From Chloroflexota bacterium (GTDB taxonomy: Bacteria; Chloroflexota; Anaerolineae; Anaerolineales; Villigracilaceae): 13,338 nucleotides of DNA. The stretch spans positions 1 to 13,338 of the forward strand of contig JAKAMM010000018.1 in NCBI GenBank assembly GCA_021812905.1. The letters run 5' to 3'. The translations under genes and the position numbers were made by a program. The notes under the pieces are model-generated. The model ran no database searches. It had not been told where the DNA came from and was given only the letters and a program-made list of their open reading frames with translations. Below are positions 6,960 to 13,338 of the stretch, piece after piece; the stretch's first letter is position 1, and each line of letters opens with the position of its first letter.

Positions 6960-7982
6960 TTAATGTAAACTCACGCGCGGGTCAATCCATGCCTGGAGCA
7001 GGTCAACAACCAAGTTGATCACGACATATCCTGTCGCGCCGAAAATGGTCATGCCCATGATGGCAGGGTAATCCAGGCTCAACAACGAGCGCACTGTGAA
7101 CATTCCCAGCCCGGGCCAGTCGAAGATGATCTCGACAAAGAAGGTACCTGTCAACGCAAAAGCAAACGTCAGACCGATGACTGTGAGTGTGGGGCTGATT
7201 GCATTTTTAAGAGCGTAGAGATAAATGACGATACGCTGGCGGATCCCGTAAGCACGTGCGGTTCGGATGTAATCCTGTTCAAGAATTTCGAGCATGGCGG
7301 CGCGGGTCATGCGCGCGATGAGTCCAATGGGATAAGCCGCAAGAGTTAACGAGGGTAGGATCAGGTGCAGAAAAGCATCCTTCAGGGTGACCCAGTTTGA
7401 AGTCAGGAGTGAATCGAGCAGGATGAAACCAGTAATATTTGTGAGGGGATCAGTAAATCGCAACTCGCCGGTCACGCGTCCAGCCAGTGGAAGAAGGTGC
7501 AGGCTGCGAAAGAAAAATATCTGAAGAATAAGTCCAAGAAAAAATGCGGGCATGGAAACGCCCGCGATCGAGAGTGTGCGGACTGCCAGGTCGAGAGATT
7601 TGCCTTGTGAACGGGCGCTCAGCACTCCCAGAGGCACACCCAGAAGAACCGCGAAGAACATGCCAGAGAAAAGCAATTCCATGGTGGCCGGAATGCGATC
7701 TGCAAGTTCCTGCGTAATGGGGCGTTTTGTGGAAATCGAATTTCCTAGGTCGCCATGCAACAGGTCTGTCACGTAAATGAAGTATTGAATAGGAAGGGGC
7801 TTATCAAGGCCGAGTTGTTTTGTGACCCGCGCAATATCCTCGCTCCGGGCTTTGGGTCCGATGTATAACTCGGCTGGGTTGGCAGGCACAATCCGCGCGA
7901 GAAAAAATGTAATGACCGATACGCCAATCAATACAAAGAGCGAGGTGCCTAAACGGCGTAGGAAGAATTCAAGCTTTTGCAT
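6960..7982 (-). CDS. dppB: ABC transporter permease, DppB type
   Basis: 340 residues. The N-terminal helix 'RRLGTSLFVLIGVSVITFFL' is followed by the long external loop with 'LGLDKPLPIQYFIYVTDLLHGDLGNS', characteristic of DppB/OppB, and then five more helices. The EAA loop is 'DYIRTARAYGIRQRIVIYLYALKNA', and the end is 'LQAWIDPRVSLH'. The only plausible start is the ATG at 7982; an in-frame TAG lies 9 nt upstream. No good Shine-Dalgarno sequence precedes it, in contrast to the binding-protein gene. It is separated from that gene by 132 nt containing a strong hairpin, so it may be expressed at a lower level. Confidence 0.95.
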   Translation of the reverse strand: MQKLEFFLRRLGTSLFVLIGVSVITFFLARIVPANPAELYIGPKARSEDIARVTKQLGLDKPLPIQYFIYVTDLLHGDLGNSISTKRPITQELADRIPATMELLFSGMFFAVLLGVPLGVLSARSQGKSLDLAVRTLSIAGVSMPAFFLGLILQIFFFRSLHLLPLAGRVTGELRFTDPLTNITGFILLDSLLTSNWVTLKDAFLHLILPSLTLAAYPIGLIARMTRAAMLEILEQDYIRTARAYGIRQRIVIYLYALKNAISPTLTVIGLTFAFALTGTFFVEIIFDWPGLGMFTVRSLLSLDYPAIMGMTIFGATGYVVINLVVDLLQAWIDPRVSLH

Positions 7983-8048
7983 GGATTTCTAAATTCGCAG
8001 TTCAAAAAACGTCCCGCAGTTTTTATGGCAGGCTGTAAAATCATTTAG

Positions 8049-8096
8049 AAATTCATCACAGAGAACTCCATATTTTGCGTTCTCTGTGATGAATTT
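8049..8096 (-). terminator. Perfect 18-bp intercistronic hairpin between binding-protein and permease genes
   Basis: AAATTCATCACAGAGAAC (8049-8066) and its exact reverse complement (8079-8096) flank a 12-nt loop. It begins about 18 nt after the binding-protein stop codon in the transcribed direction. On the minus strand no clean U-run follows, so readthrough into the permease genes is expected. Such a structure commonly stabilises the upstream message or partially attenuates transcription. On the plus strand it is followed by TTTGTTTT, but no plus-strand gene leads into it. Confidence 0.6.
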
Positions 8097-8114
8097 GTTT
8101 TATTGCATTACGCC

Positions 8115-9758
8115 TTACTTGGCAGAGCTAAGGTCGTAGAACCAGAAGCGAACATCAGGATAGTTCAGGTTATATTGGAAACCCGAAATCCTCGCCGGGA
8201 CAACGATCGCGGCTTTGGTGTCAAAGAGGAAGGCAGCAGGAGCTTGATCCACCATCAGGTTCTGGGCTTCGGTGTACTTGGCAAGTGAAGCCGCAGTATC
8301 TGTGCCGCTAAGCGCATTGGCTGCATCCCAAAGAGCGTTGTATTGATCATTGTACCAATAAGACAGGTTGAAGTTTGTGACATTGAGATGAGGCGCGTCT
8401 TTGGCTCCGTAGAACATGCTATACATGTTATCGCCGCCAGCATCAGAGTAGGTGGGCCAGTACAACAGGAGGAAGATATCCTGCGCTTTGGCGGGATCGG
8501 TCTTGCCAAGCGCCCATTGTTGGGCCCAATCCATCGGTTGAATGGTCACATCCACACCGATCTGCTTGAAGGAATCCTTGATAAGCGGAGCAAAGGTTTC
8601 TTCTGTGGAGTTCGCTGAAGCATAAGTCATCGCGAGGCTGAAACCGCCGCCATCATGGCCAGCTTCTTTTAACAAGGTTTTGGCCTTCTCGAGATCATAG
8701 GTGTATTGCTTCACATCAGCAGAGTACGGGAATACGCCCGCTGGCGCAGTGCCATGGCTCTGGGTGCCGAGTCCATTGGCGCCAATATTGATGATATCTT
8801 GGTAGGGGATGGCATAGGAGAGAGCCTGACGAACCTTGACATCATCCAATGGTTTTTTCATGGTGTTGAAGAAAGCTGTGTAGTTGAACAACGAAGGCTC
8901 ATAGGACACTTTATAATCAGGGTTGGTCTCAAAAGTCTTATAAGCATCAATCGGAACGCTGGTGACGAGATCAACTTCGCCGCCTTCCATCATTTGCTGA
9001 CGGGTGGTGGCTTCTGGCACAAACTGGATCAACACCTTGTCATACTGACCTGGCTTCCAGCCGCCCCAATAGTCATTGAACTTGGTTAGAACAAGTTCCT
9101 TATCGGCAGTATAGGATTCGATCGTGTAGGGGCCGGTACCACCATCAACTCCGGCGGTCCAATAATCTTTGTTGGTGGTGGCTGCATCCAAAGCTTTCGG
9201 GCTGACGATATAAGCATCATATTCAGAGCCTAAAATCAGCTCCAAGGGCTGGGCATATTTCAGAGTGAATTTGACAGTCAGATCGTCAACTGCCTCCACT
9301 TTATCGAGTGGCAACCAAATGAACGACGCACCACCATGATCTGCGGCGGCCTCAATTGATTTCACCACTGCCGCGGCATTCATCGGCTCGCCATCATGGA
9401 ACTTGACATTCGGGCGCAGTTTGAAAGTCCAGATCAGGCCATCGGCGCTCTTGTCCCAACTTAGAGCAAGCAGGGGCGAATACTGTGTCGCACTGCCAGG
9501 CGGATTGACGCGCACCAATTGCTCGTACATATTTGCCATGTAAGCGGCCTCAGTCGAGAACGAAGCAATTGGATCCCATGTGGTTACGCCAGCGGAGCTG
9601 GCATATTTCAAGACTGATGGGGCAGGAGTGGGCGCAACAGTTGGCGCTTGGGCAACAGACGCTTGTGTGGCTGGCACTTGCGTAGTCGTGGACCCACAGG
9701 AGGTCATCAGCATAGAAATGACCAACAACAGGGAAAGAACAAACAACTTTTTATTCAT
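8115..9758 (-). CDS. dppA: Peptide-type ABC transporter substrate-binding lipoprotein (SBP family 5)
   Basis: 547 residues. An N-terminal lipoprotein signal (MNKKLFVLSLLLVISM, then L-M-T-S-C) has the lipidated Cys at position 21. A Thr/Ala/Pro-rich linker to about residue 48 follows, then a family-5 solute-binding domain. Recognisable parts are 'TWDPIASFSTEAAYMANMYE' and 'LSWDKSADGLIWTFKLRPNVKFHDGEPMNA' (read in two adjoining pieces, the SBP_bac_5 signature), 'VKFTLKYAQPLELIL' and 'KVRQALSYAIPYQDI'. Family members bind dipeptides, oligopeptides, nickel, opines or glycosides, so the ligand is open. The start at 9758 has a strong GAGGAG site with 5-nt spacing. It is the first gene of the operon and diverges from the giant regulator gene. 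Confidence 0.95.
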   Translation of the reverse strand: MNKKLFVLSLLLVISMLMTSCGSTTTQVPATQASVAQAPTVAPTPAPSVLKYASSAGVTTWDPIASFSTEAAYMANMYEQLVRVNPPGSATQYSPLLALSWDKSADGLIWTFKLRPNVKFHDGEPMNAAAVVKSIEAAADHGGASFIWLPLDKVEAVDDLTVKFTLKYAQPLELILGSEYDAYIVSPKALDAATTNKDYWTAGVDGGTGPYTIESYTADKELVLTKFNDYWGGWKPGQYDKVLIQFVPEATTRQQMMEGGEVDLVTSVPIDAYKTFETNPDYKVSYEPSLFNYTAFFNTMKKPLDDVKVRQALSYAIPYQDIINIGANGLGTQSHGTAPAGVFPYSADVKQYTYDLEKAKTLLKEAGHDGGGFSLAMTYASANSTEETFAPLIKDSFKQIGVDVTIQPMDWAQQWALGKTDPAKAQDIFLLLYWPTYSDAGGDNMYSMFYGAKDAPHLNVTNFNLSYWYNDQYNALWDAANALSGTDTAASLAKYTEAQNLMVDQAPAAFLFDTKAAIVVPARISGFQYNLNYPDVRFWFYDLSSAK

Positions 9759-9793
9759 GGTTTCTCCTCTCAGTAGCGGACTGAATTTGGCCT

Positions 9794-9799
9794 ATCCTA
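9794..9799 (-). promoter_or_regulatory. Possible -10 box of the transporter operon
   Basis: On the minus strand TAGGAT (9799-9794) matches TATAAT at four of six positions and lies about 35 nt before the binding-protein ATG. No good -35 hexamer is found 17 nt upstream. Instead, the TTTGCAAA repeat ends 10 nt away, fitting an activator-dependent promoter. This is weak on sequence alone. Confidence 0.35.
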
Positions 9800-9809
9800 C
9801 CACGCCGAC

Positions 9810-9829
9810 TTTGCAAAAAATTTGCAAAA
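9810..9829. promoter_or_regulatory. Tandem TTTGCAAAA repeats with 11-bp period, candidate operator for the divergent regulator
   Basis: TTTGCAAAA occurs at 9810-9818 and again at 9821-9829, exactly 11 bp apart. The TTTGCAAA core is itself palindromic, so both strands read the same motif. SARP-type regulators are known to bind direct repeats with 11-bp periodicity that stand in for the -35 element. The adjacent gene encodes a protein with a SARP-like output domain. A -10-like box lies 11 nt away on the plus side and 10 nt away on the minus side. Seen: repeat and spacing. Inferred: binding and bidirectional control. Confidence 0.55.
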
Positions 9830-9839
9830 GATTAGCGGC

Positions 9840-9845
9840 TATAAT
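9840..9845 (+). promoter_or_regulatory. -10 box (TATAAT) of the STAND-BTAD regulator gene; leaderless start likely
   Basis: A perfect TATAAT ends 8 nt before the ATG at 9854, so transcription should begin at or within a base or two of the start codon. No Shine-Dalgarno sequence is present between them. No consensus -35 hexamer lies at 16-18 nt; the TTTGCAAA repeats occupy that region. Confidence 0.5.
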
Positions 9846-9853
9846 TATTAGCG

Positions 9854-12800
9854 ATGAAGTCATCGCCCCTGCTCCATACAAAATTCATGGTGCCGCCTGT
9901 TGGGAATCATCTTCCGCGCCCTCATCTCATCCAATGGCTTGAACGACAAGCTGAGCGCAAACTAATCCTGGTCTCCGCACCGCCGGGATACGGCAAGACC
10001 ACCCTGCTCGTTGACTTTATCAACGGTCTTTCGCGACCTGTGGCCTGGTACCAGCTTGAAACCACTGATTCCGATCCGACGGTTTTTCTGACCTACCTGA
10101 TCGAATCGATCCGCCGCATCAAATTAGGCCCAAAGAAGACCGCAAAAGTTGGACAGAACGCCCAAGCCCTGCTCGACAGTACCGAAGCCGGTCTTGCGCC
10201 TCAACGCGTCTTGACGGTGCTTATCAACGAAATAGCGGAGCACATCACAGATTCGCTTACGCTTGTCCTTGAAGACTACCATTATGTAACCAGCCCGGTC
10301 GTCCATCAGCTCGTGGACTATCTGCTTGAAAACGCACCGCCATCCGTGCGCGTGATCATCTCCACACGCACGGATCCGCCGCTTTTCCTGGCGCGATTGC
10401 GCGCACGCGGCCTGCTGGCTGAACTGCGTCCCCCGGACCTGCGTTTCCGTGATGGTGAGATTTCAGCGCTTCTACAACGCGAAGTAAGCGACATCTCATC
10501 TGGCAGTCTGGCCATATTAAGCGAAAAGACTGAAGGCTGGGCCGCGGCCTTACAGATCATTCGCAATTCTTTAGTGGGAAAGGACGCAAAGGCCGCGCAA
10601 GAGATCATTAACTCTTTGAGCGGTTCCAACCGCTTTATCTTTGAATATCTGGTCGAAGAGGTCTTTCAACGCCAGCCGAAGGAACGCCAGGATTTTCTGC
10701 TGCGCAGTGCCATCCTTTCACAGATGGATGCCGCCTCCTGCAATGCAGTTGCCCAAATAAAAAACGCACAATCTGTTTTGGAGGATTTGGAAAAACAGAA
10801 CTTATTCCTCTCCAGCCTAGACGGCGAGAGACGCTGGTATCGTTACCACTTTTTATTCCGCGAATTTTTATTGAGTCGATTACACCGGGAAAATAGCGAA
10901 GCGGTCGCAGGTTTGGAAGTACGCGCGGGGCAGTATTATGAAGAGCAGGGCGAAATTGAAGCAGCTTTTGGTCATTACGTTGGAGCTGGGGATTTCGAGT
11001 CCGCCGCACGGACTGCCATCGCCTTCGCCGCAGATTATGTTGAACAAGGTCGCGTGGAGGTCTTGCATCTTTATCTCAAGATGCTGCCCATCGAAACGAT
11101 GCGGGCTCATCCTCAATTGCTTTTGCAGCACGGCAATGCGCATCGAAGGTTGGGAGAAGCAGGGCTTGCCACTACCGCCTATGAGGATGCACTCTCGGCA
11201 TTTACCACGCAGAACAATACTTCCGGCGTCAGCCGGGCACTGACCAGGCTGGCTGAGGCACACTGTGCACAAGGAAATTATCGTCATGCCGAGATGCTCG
11301 CTGCTCAAGCTTTGGATGTAGCTCCCGCTCAGGATCATACTGCGCGCGCCGACGCGCTGATGGCGCTGGCAAAGAGCACAGGTTTTTTAAGTGGTATGGA
11401 CCGCGGACAGGAATTGGCCGAACAGGCGGTGGAAGAGTCGCGTAAGGCAGACGGACTTTCGCCGCTGGCGCGCGCAAGTTTTCTGCAATCGCTGGGACAG
11501 ATTTGTTGGTGGCATGGCGATCCGCAATCTGCCTCGCAGTATGCGCAGGAAGCATTGCGCCTTGTTCCTGATGAACTTTCGCCCATCGCAGCGCAAGCCT
11601 GCATTTTACTGGTTACACCTTATCTTTACTGGCGCGAATTCGAAACTGCCCTGCATTATGCCGAGCGCGGATTGGAGATTTCGCAAACTCTGCATCTTAA
11701 GGAATTGCTTCCCGCTGCCTACACTGCCTTAGGAAATGTACTGACACGTATGGGAGAAACAGCCCGCGCTGAAACGGCGTTGCGCCACTCTGTCGAACTG
11801 GCACAACGCCTTGGCATGGCTTCTTATGAGCAACTTATGGCCACAGGTTATCTTGCCTATAATCTTTATGGACAGGGTCGTGTTGATGAAGCCTGGCAGT
11901 TGGCTGAAGGAGCTTTATGGGCATATGCAGGTAATCCCGATGCCTATGAAGCTTTTGTTTGCCGAAGCGTATTGGCAGATGTTGCGCTGGAAAACAATCA
12001 ACTTAGCCGCGCTGAAACCCTTTTCAACGAATTACTTCAAATTGGTCAGCGACGGCAATTTCGAATTCCACTCGCCATGGTCCACTTTGGACTGGCTTAT
12101 GTTCATCTTGTCACCGATCGTAAGGAAACAGGCGTTGATCATGCCTGCGCGGCGCTTGAATTGCTCGAACCAACTCGAGCTTTTCAGCTCTTTATCGACC
12201 AGGGCGAGCGAAGCCGCGTGGTATGTAATACATTGATCAAGGCTGGACATACCAGCCTGTTTGTGGAGCGTGTTTTGGAAAACCTGCCTGAGAAAAATAG
12301 GAGACGATCCATTGTCATCGCTGATCGGTCCGCGATAACGATTCAATCTCTCGGCCCCTTTCGTGTTTTTATAGGCGATGAAGAGATAGCGCAAGAACGT
12401 TGGGTCTCAACCAAGGCGCGTGACCTACTCGCATATTTCCTCACCTTCCGCGGCGAACATATTCCTGCTGATCGCGCTTTTGATGCCATTTGGTCCGAAA
12501 AGGGAGGGCGCGGCCTGACTGCTTTCCATACCGCACTTTCGCGTCTTCGCAATGCGCTAAAGACAGGCGAGAACCCTCCGCGTTTGATCCTGGTGGAGGC
12601 CGGTGAATATCGTCTGGATGCAGCGCGTTTCAAGATTGATGTCGACGAATTTGATTCGGCGCTGACCAAAGCCCGCGTTGCAACAGACGAAGAAGCAGCT
12701 GTACACCTGCAGGAAGCCATTAACTTGTACCATGGCGAATACTTGCAAAATCTGTATTTCGATTGGCTCTTTCCGGAACGCCGCCGGTTAGTACAAGTCT

Positions 12801-13075
12801 ATTTGGGGGCTTTGAATTCTCTTGCAAATTTTCATTATGTCCATGAACGCTTCACGCGCTCTCTTGAATTGCTTGAGCGCGCTCTGCGTGTGGATAGTCT
12901 GCAGGAAGACTTGCACTGTCAGGCGATGCGCGCCTATGCGGCATTGGGTGATCGCACGGGGTTAATGCAACAGTACCAGGATATGAAGCAGGTCCTGGCC
13001 AGGGAACTTGACCTCAAGCCATTACCTGTCACTGAAGCTTTGTATAAAAAATTGCTTGATATGTTACAAGGCTGA
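9854..13075 (+). CDS. Giant transcriptional regulator: MalT-like STAND ATPase with TPR region and C-terminal winged helix-BTAD (SARP-like) output
   Basis: 1073 residues. The N-terminus 'LLHTKFMVPPVGNHLPRPHL' is the MalT-type opening. Walker A is APPGYGKTT (about 42-50), Walker B 'LTLVLEDYH' (135-143), and then a sensor stretch 'ISTRTDPPLFLARLRARGLL'. A winged-helix/arm region includes 'EGWAAALQI'. From about 365 to 800 there are TPR-like helical repeats ('AAFGHYVGAGDFESAAR', 'HRRLGEAGLATTAYEDAL'). From about 828 an OmpR/SARP-type winged helix ('ITIQSLGPFRVFIGDEEI', then 'TKARDLLAYFL') is followed by a BTAD domain ('DVDEFDSAL' to 'LDLKPLPVTEALYKKLL'). STAND ATPases usually couple inducer and ATP binding to oligomerisation; the BTAD module recruits polymerase at repeat operators. 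The start at 9854 is favoured over Met12 (9887) because the conserved opening would be lost. It is divergent from the transport operon and is probably its regulator. Confidence 0.9.
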   Translation: MKSSPLLHTKFMVPPVGNHLPRPHLIQWLERQAERKLILVSAPPGYGKTTLLVDFINGLSRPVAWYQLETTDSDPTVFLTYLIESIRRIKLGPKKTAKVGQNAQALLDSTEAGLAPQRVLTVLINEIAEHITDSLTLVLEDYHYVTSPVVHQLVDYLLENAPPSVRVIISTRTDPPLFLARLRARGLLAELRPPDLRFRDGEISALLQREVSDISSGSLAILSEKTEGWAAALQIIRNSLVGKDAKAAQEIINSLSGSNRFIFEYLVEEVFQRQPKERQDFLLRSAILSQMDAASCNAVAQIKNAQSVLEDLEKQNLFLSSLDGERRWYRYHFLFREFLLSRLHRENSEAVAGLEVRAGQYYEEQGEIEAAFGHYVGAGDFESAARTAIAFAADYVEQGRVEVLHLYLKMLPIETMRAHPQLLLQHGNAHRRLGEAGLATTAYEDALSAFTTQNNTSGVSRALTRLAEAHCAQGNYRHAEMLAAQALDVAPAQDHTARADALMALAKSTGFLSGMDRGQELAEQAVEESRKADGLSPLARASFLQSLGQICWWHGDPQSASQYAQEALRLVPDELSPIAAQACILLVTPYLYWREFETALHYAERGLEISQTLHLKELLPAAYTALGNVLTRMGETARAETALRHSVELAQRLGMASYEQLMATGYLAYNLYGQGRVDEAWQLAEGALWAYAGNPDAYEAFVCRSVLADVALENNQLSRAETLFNELLQIGQRRQFRIPLAMVHFGLAYVHLVTDRKETGVDHACAALELLEPTRAFQLFIDQGERSRVVCNTLIKAGHTSLFVERVLENLPEKNRRRSIVIADRSAITIQSLGPFRVFIGDEEIAQERWVSTKARDLLAYFLTFRGEHIPADRAFDAIWSEKGGRGLTAFHTALSRLRNALKTGENPPRLILVEAGEYRLDAARFKIDVDEFDSALTKARVATDEEAAVHLQEAINLYHGEYLQNLYFDWLFPERRRLVQVYLGALNSLANFHYVHERFTRSLELLERALRVDSLQEDLHCQAMRAYAALGDRTGLMQQYQDMKQVLARELDLKPLPVTEALYKKLLDMLQG

Positions 13076-13111
13076 TACTTCTCTTGGGTTCTCAATATGT
13101 TTGACAACTCT

Positions 13112-13338
13112 TTACCCCATCATCGTCTTCGGCCTGTACTGCAACGCTTCCGCCAGATGTACCGCCTGAATTTGCTCACTTCCTGCCAAATCCGCGATCG
13201 TGCGCGCCAGCTTCAGCACGCGATGATACCCACGCGCCGACAGGTTCATCTGTCCCATCGCCGCCCGGATCAGGCTCTCGCCCGCTTCGTCCAGCTTGCA
13301 GAATTGACGCACCTCGGCCACGCGCATGTCGGCATTGG
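13112..13338 (-). CDS. comM: C-terminal part of a YifB/ComM-type AAA+ ATPase (partial, runs off right edge)
   Basis: 75 residues of an open frame continuing past the right edge (the part read as NADMRVAEVRQFCKLDEAGE and onward). It contains the family C-terminus 'LSARGYHRVLKLARTIADLA', 'HLAEALQYRP' and ends KTMMG. It is convergent with the giant regulator, with only 36 bp between the stop codons and no obvious terminator. Compared with the fragment at 1663-1889, a hand alignment gives about 41 mismatches in 227 bp (about 82% identity) and 8 amino-acid differences in 71 positions. Whether this copy is full length cannot be seen. If intact, it would be the ComM/YifB helicase acting in DNA uptake and recombination. 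Confidence 0.88.
   Translation of the reverse strand, partial: NADMRVAEVRQFCKLDEAGESLIRAAMGQMNLSARGYHRVLKLARTIADLAGSEQIQAVHLAEALQYRPKTMMG

Noticed and set aside
11811..12236. 141-codon open frame within the giant regulator gene
   Set aside because: It is a shadow of the regulator's TPR region in another frame, with no ribosome-binding site or recognisable domain.
1663..13338. comM copies as attachment-site (att) repeats of a recent integrative element
   Set aside because: At about 82% identity with wobble-biased differences they are too divergent for a recent site duplication, and no integrase or active transposase is present in the window.
1..13338. CRISPR array, tRNA or rRNA genes, or phage structural genes
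   Set aside because: No regularly spaced repeats, cloverleaf-like or rRNA-like sequence, or phage-type proteins were seen on either strand.

Overview
The window looks like a piece of a Chloroflexota genome, most likely class Anaerolineae. The basis is the very large MalT-like ATPase with a C-terminal winged-helix/BTAD output domain, the protein flavour of the YifB/ComM, DUF6326-like and nitrilase genes, and moderate GC. This is inferred from family resemblance; no rRNA or marker gene is present.

Left edge (1-1000, minus strand): a GntR/HutC-type regulator (80-838) is followed after 5 nt by the first 24 codons of a gene that runs off the left edge, probably a 5-formyltetrahydrofolate cyclo-ligase-family protein. 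The regulator has a clear promoter (TTGACT-16-TATAAT), an inverted repeat just downstream that could be its own operator, and a striking pair of 16-bp palindromes further upstream (956-997).

Decayed zone (about 1000-3200): this holds a short hydrophobic relic (1468-1587), a 3' fragment of a YifB/ComM ATPase gene (1663-2149), a truncated DUF6326-like membrane gene (2229-2480), and a degenerate IS5-family transposase (about 2447-3046). The transposase has a stop codon, an internal deletion and three frame changes, and its left end abuts the broken end of the DUF6326-like gene.

Transport operon (9758 to 3206, minus strand): substrate-binding lipoprotein, two permeases and two ATPases of a dipeptide/oligopeptide (PepT-class) ABC transporter, then a nitrilase-superfamily amidohydrolase. 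The last five genes are packed with overlaps or gaps of 10 nt or less. A perfect 18-bp hairpin separates the binding-protein gene from the permeases and probably sets a high ratio of binding protein to membrane parts. The layout suggests uptake of a peptide- or amide-like compound and hydrolysis of its C-N bond in the cytoplasm.

Regulator (9854-13075, plus strand): a 1073-residue protein diverges from the operon. It combines a MalT-type STAND ATPase, TPR-like helices, and an OmpR-like winged helix plus BTAD domain as in SARP regulators. The 95-bp shared intergenic region contains two TTTGCAAA palindromes exactly 11 bp apart, with a -10-like box 10-11 bp away on each side. That geometry is close to SARP operators and suggests one site controlling both directions. 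The regulator's own message is probably leaderless.

Right edge (13112-13338, minus strand): a second YifB/ComM 3' end, about 82% identical in DNA to the fragment at 1663. The DUF6326-like gene, transposase relic, operon and regulator therefore lie between two direct-oriented comM ends.
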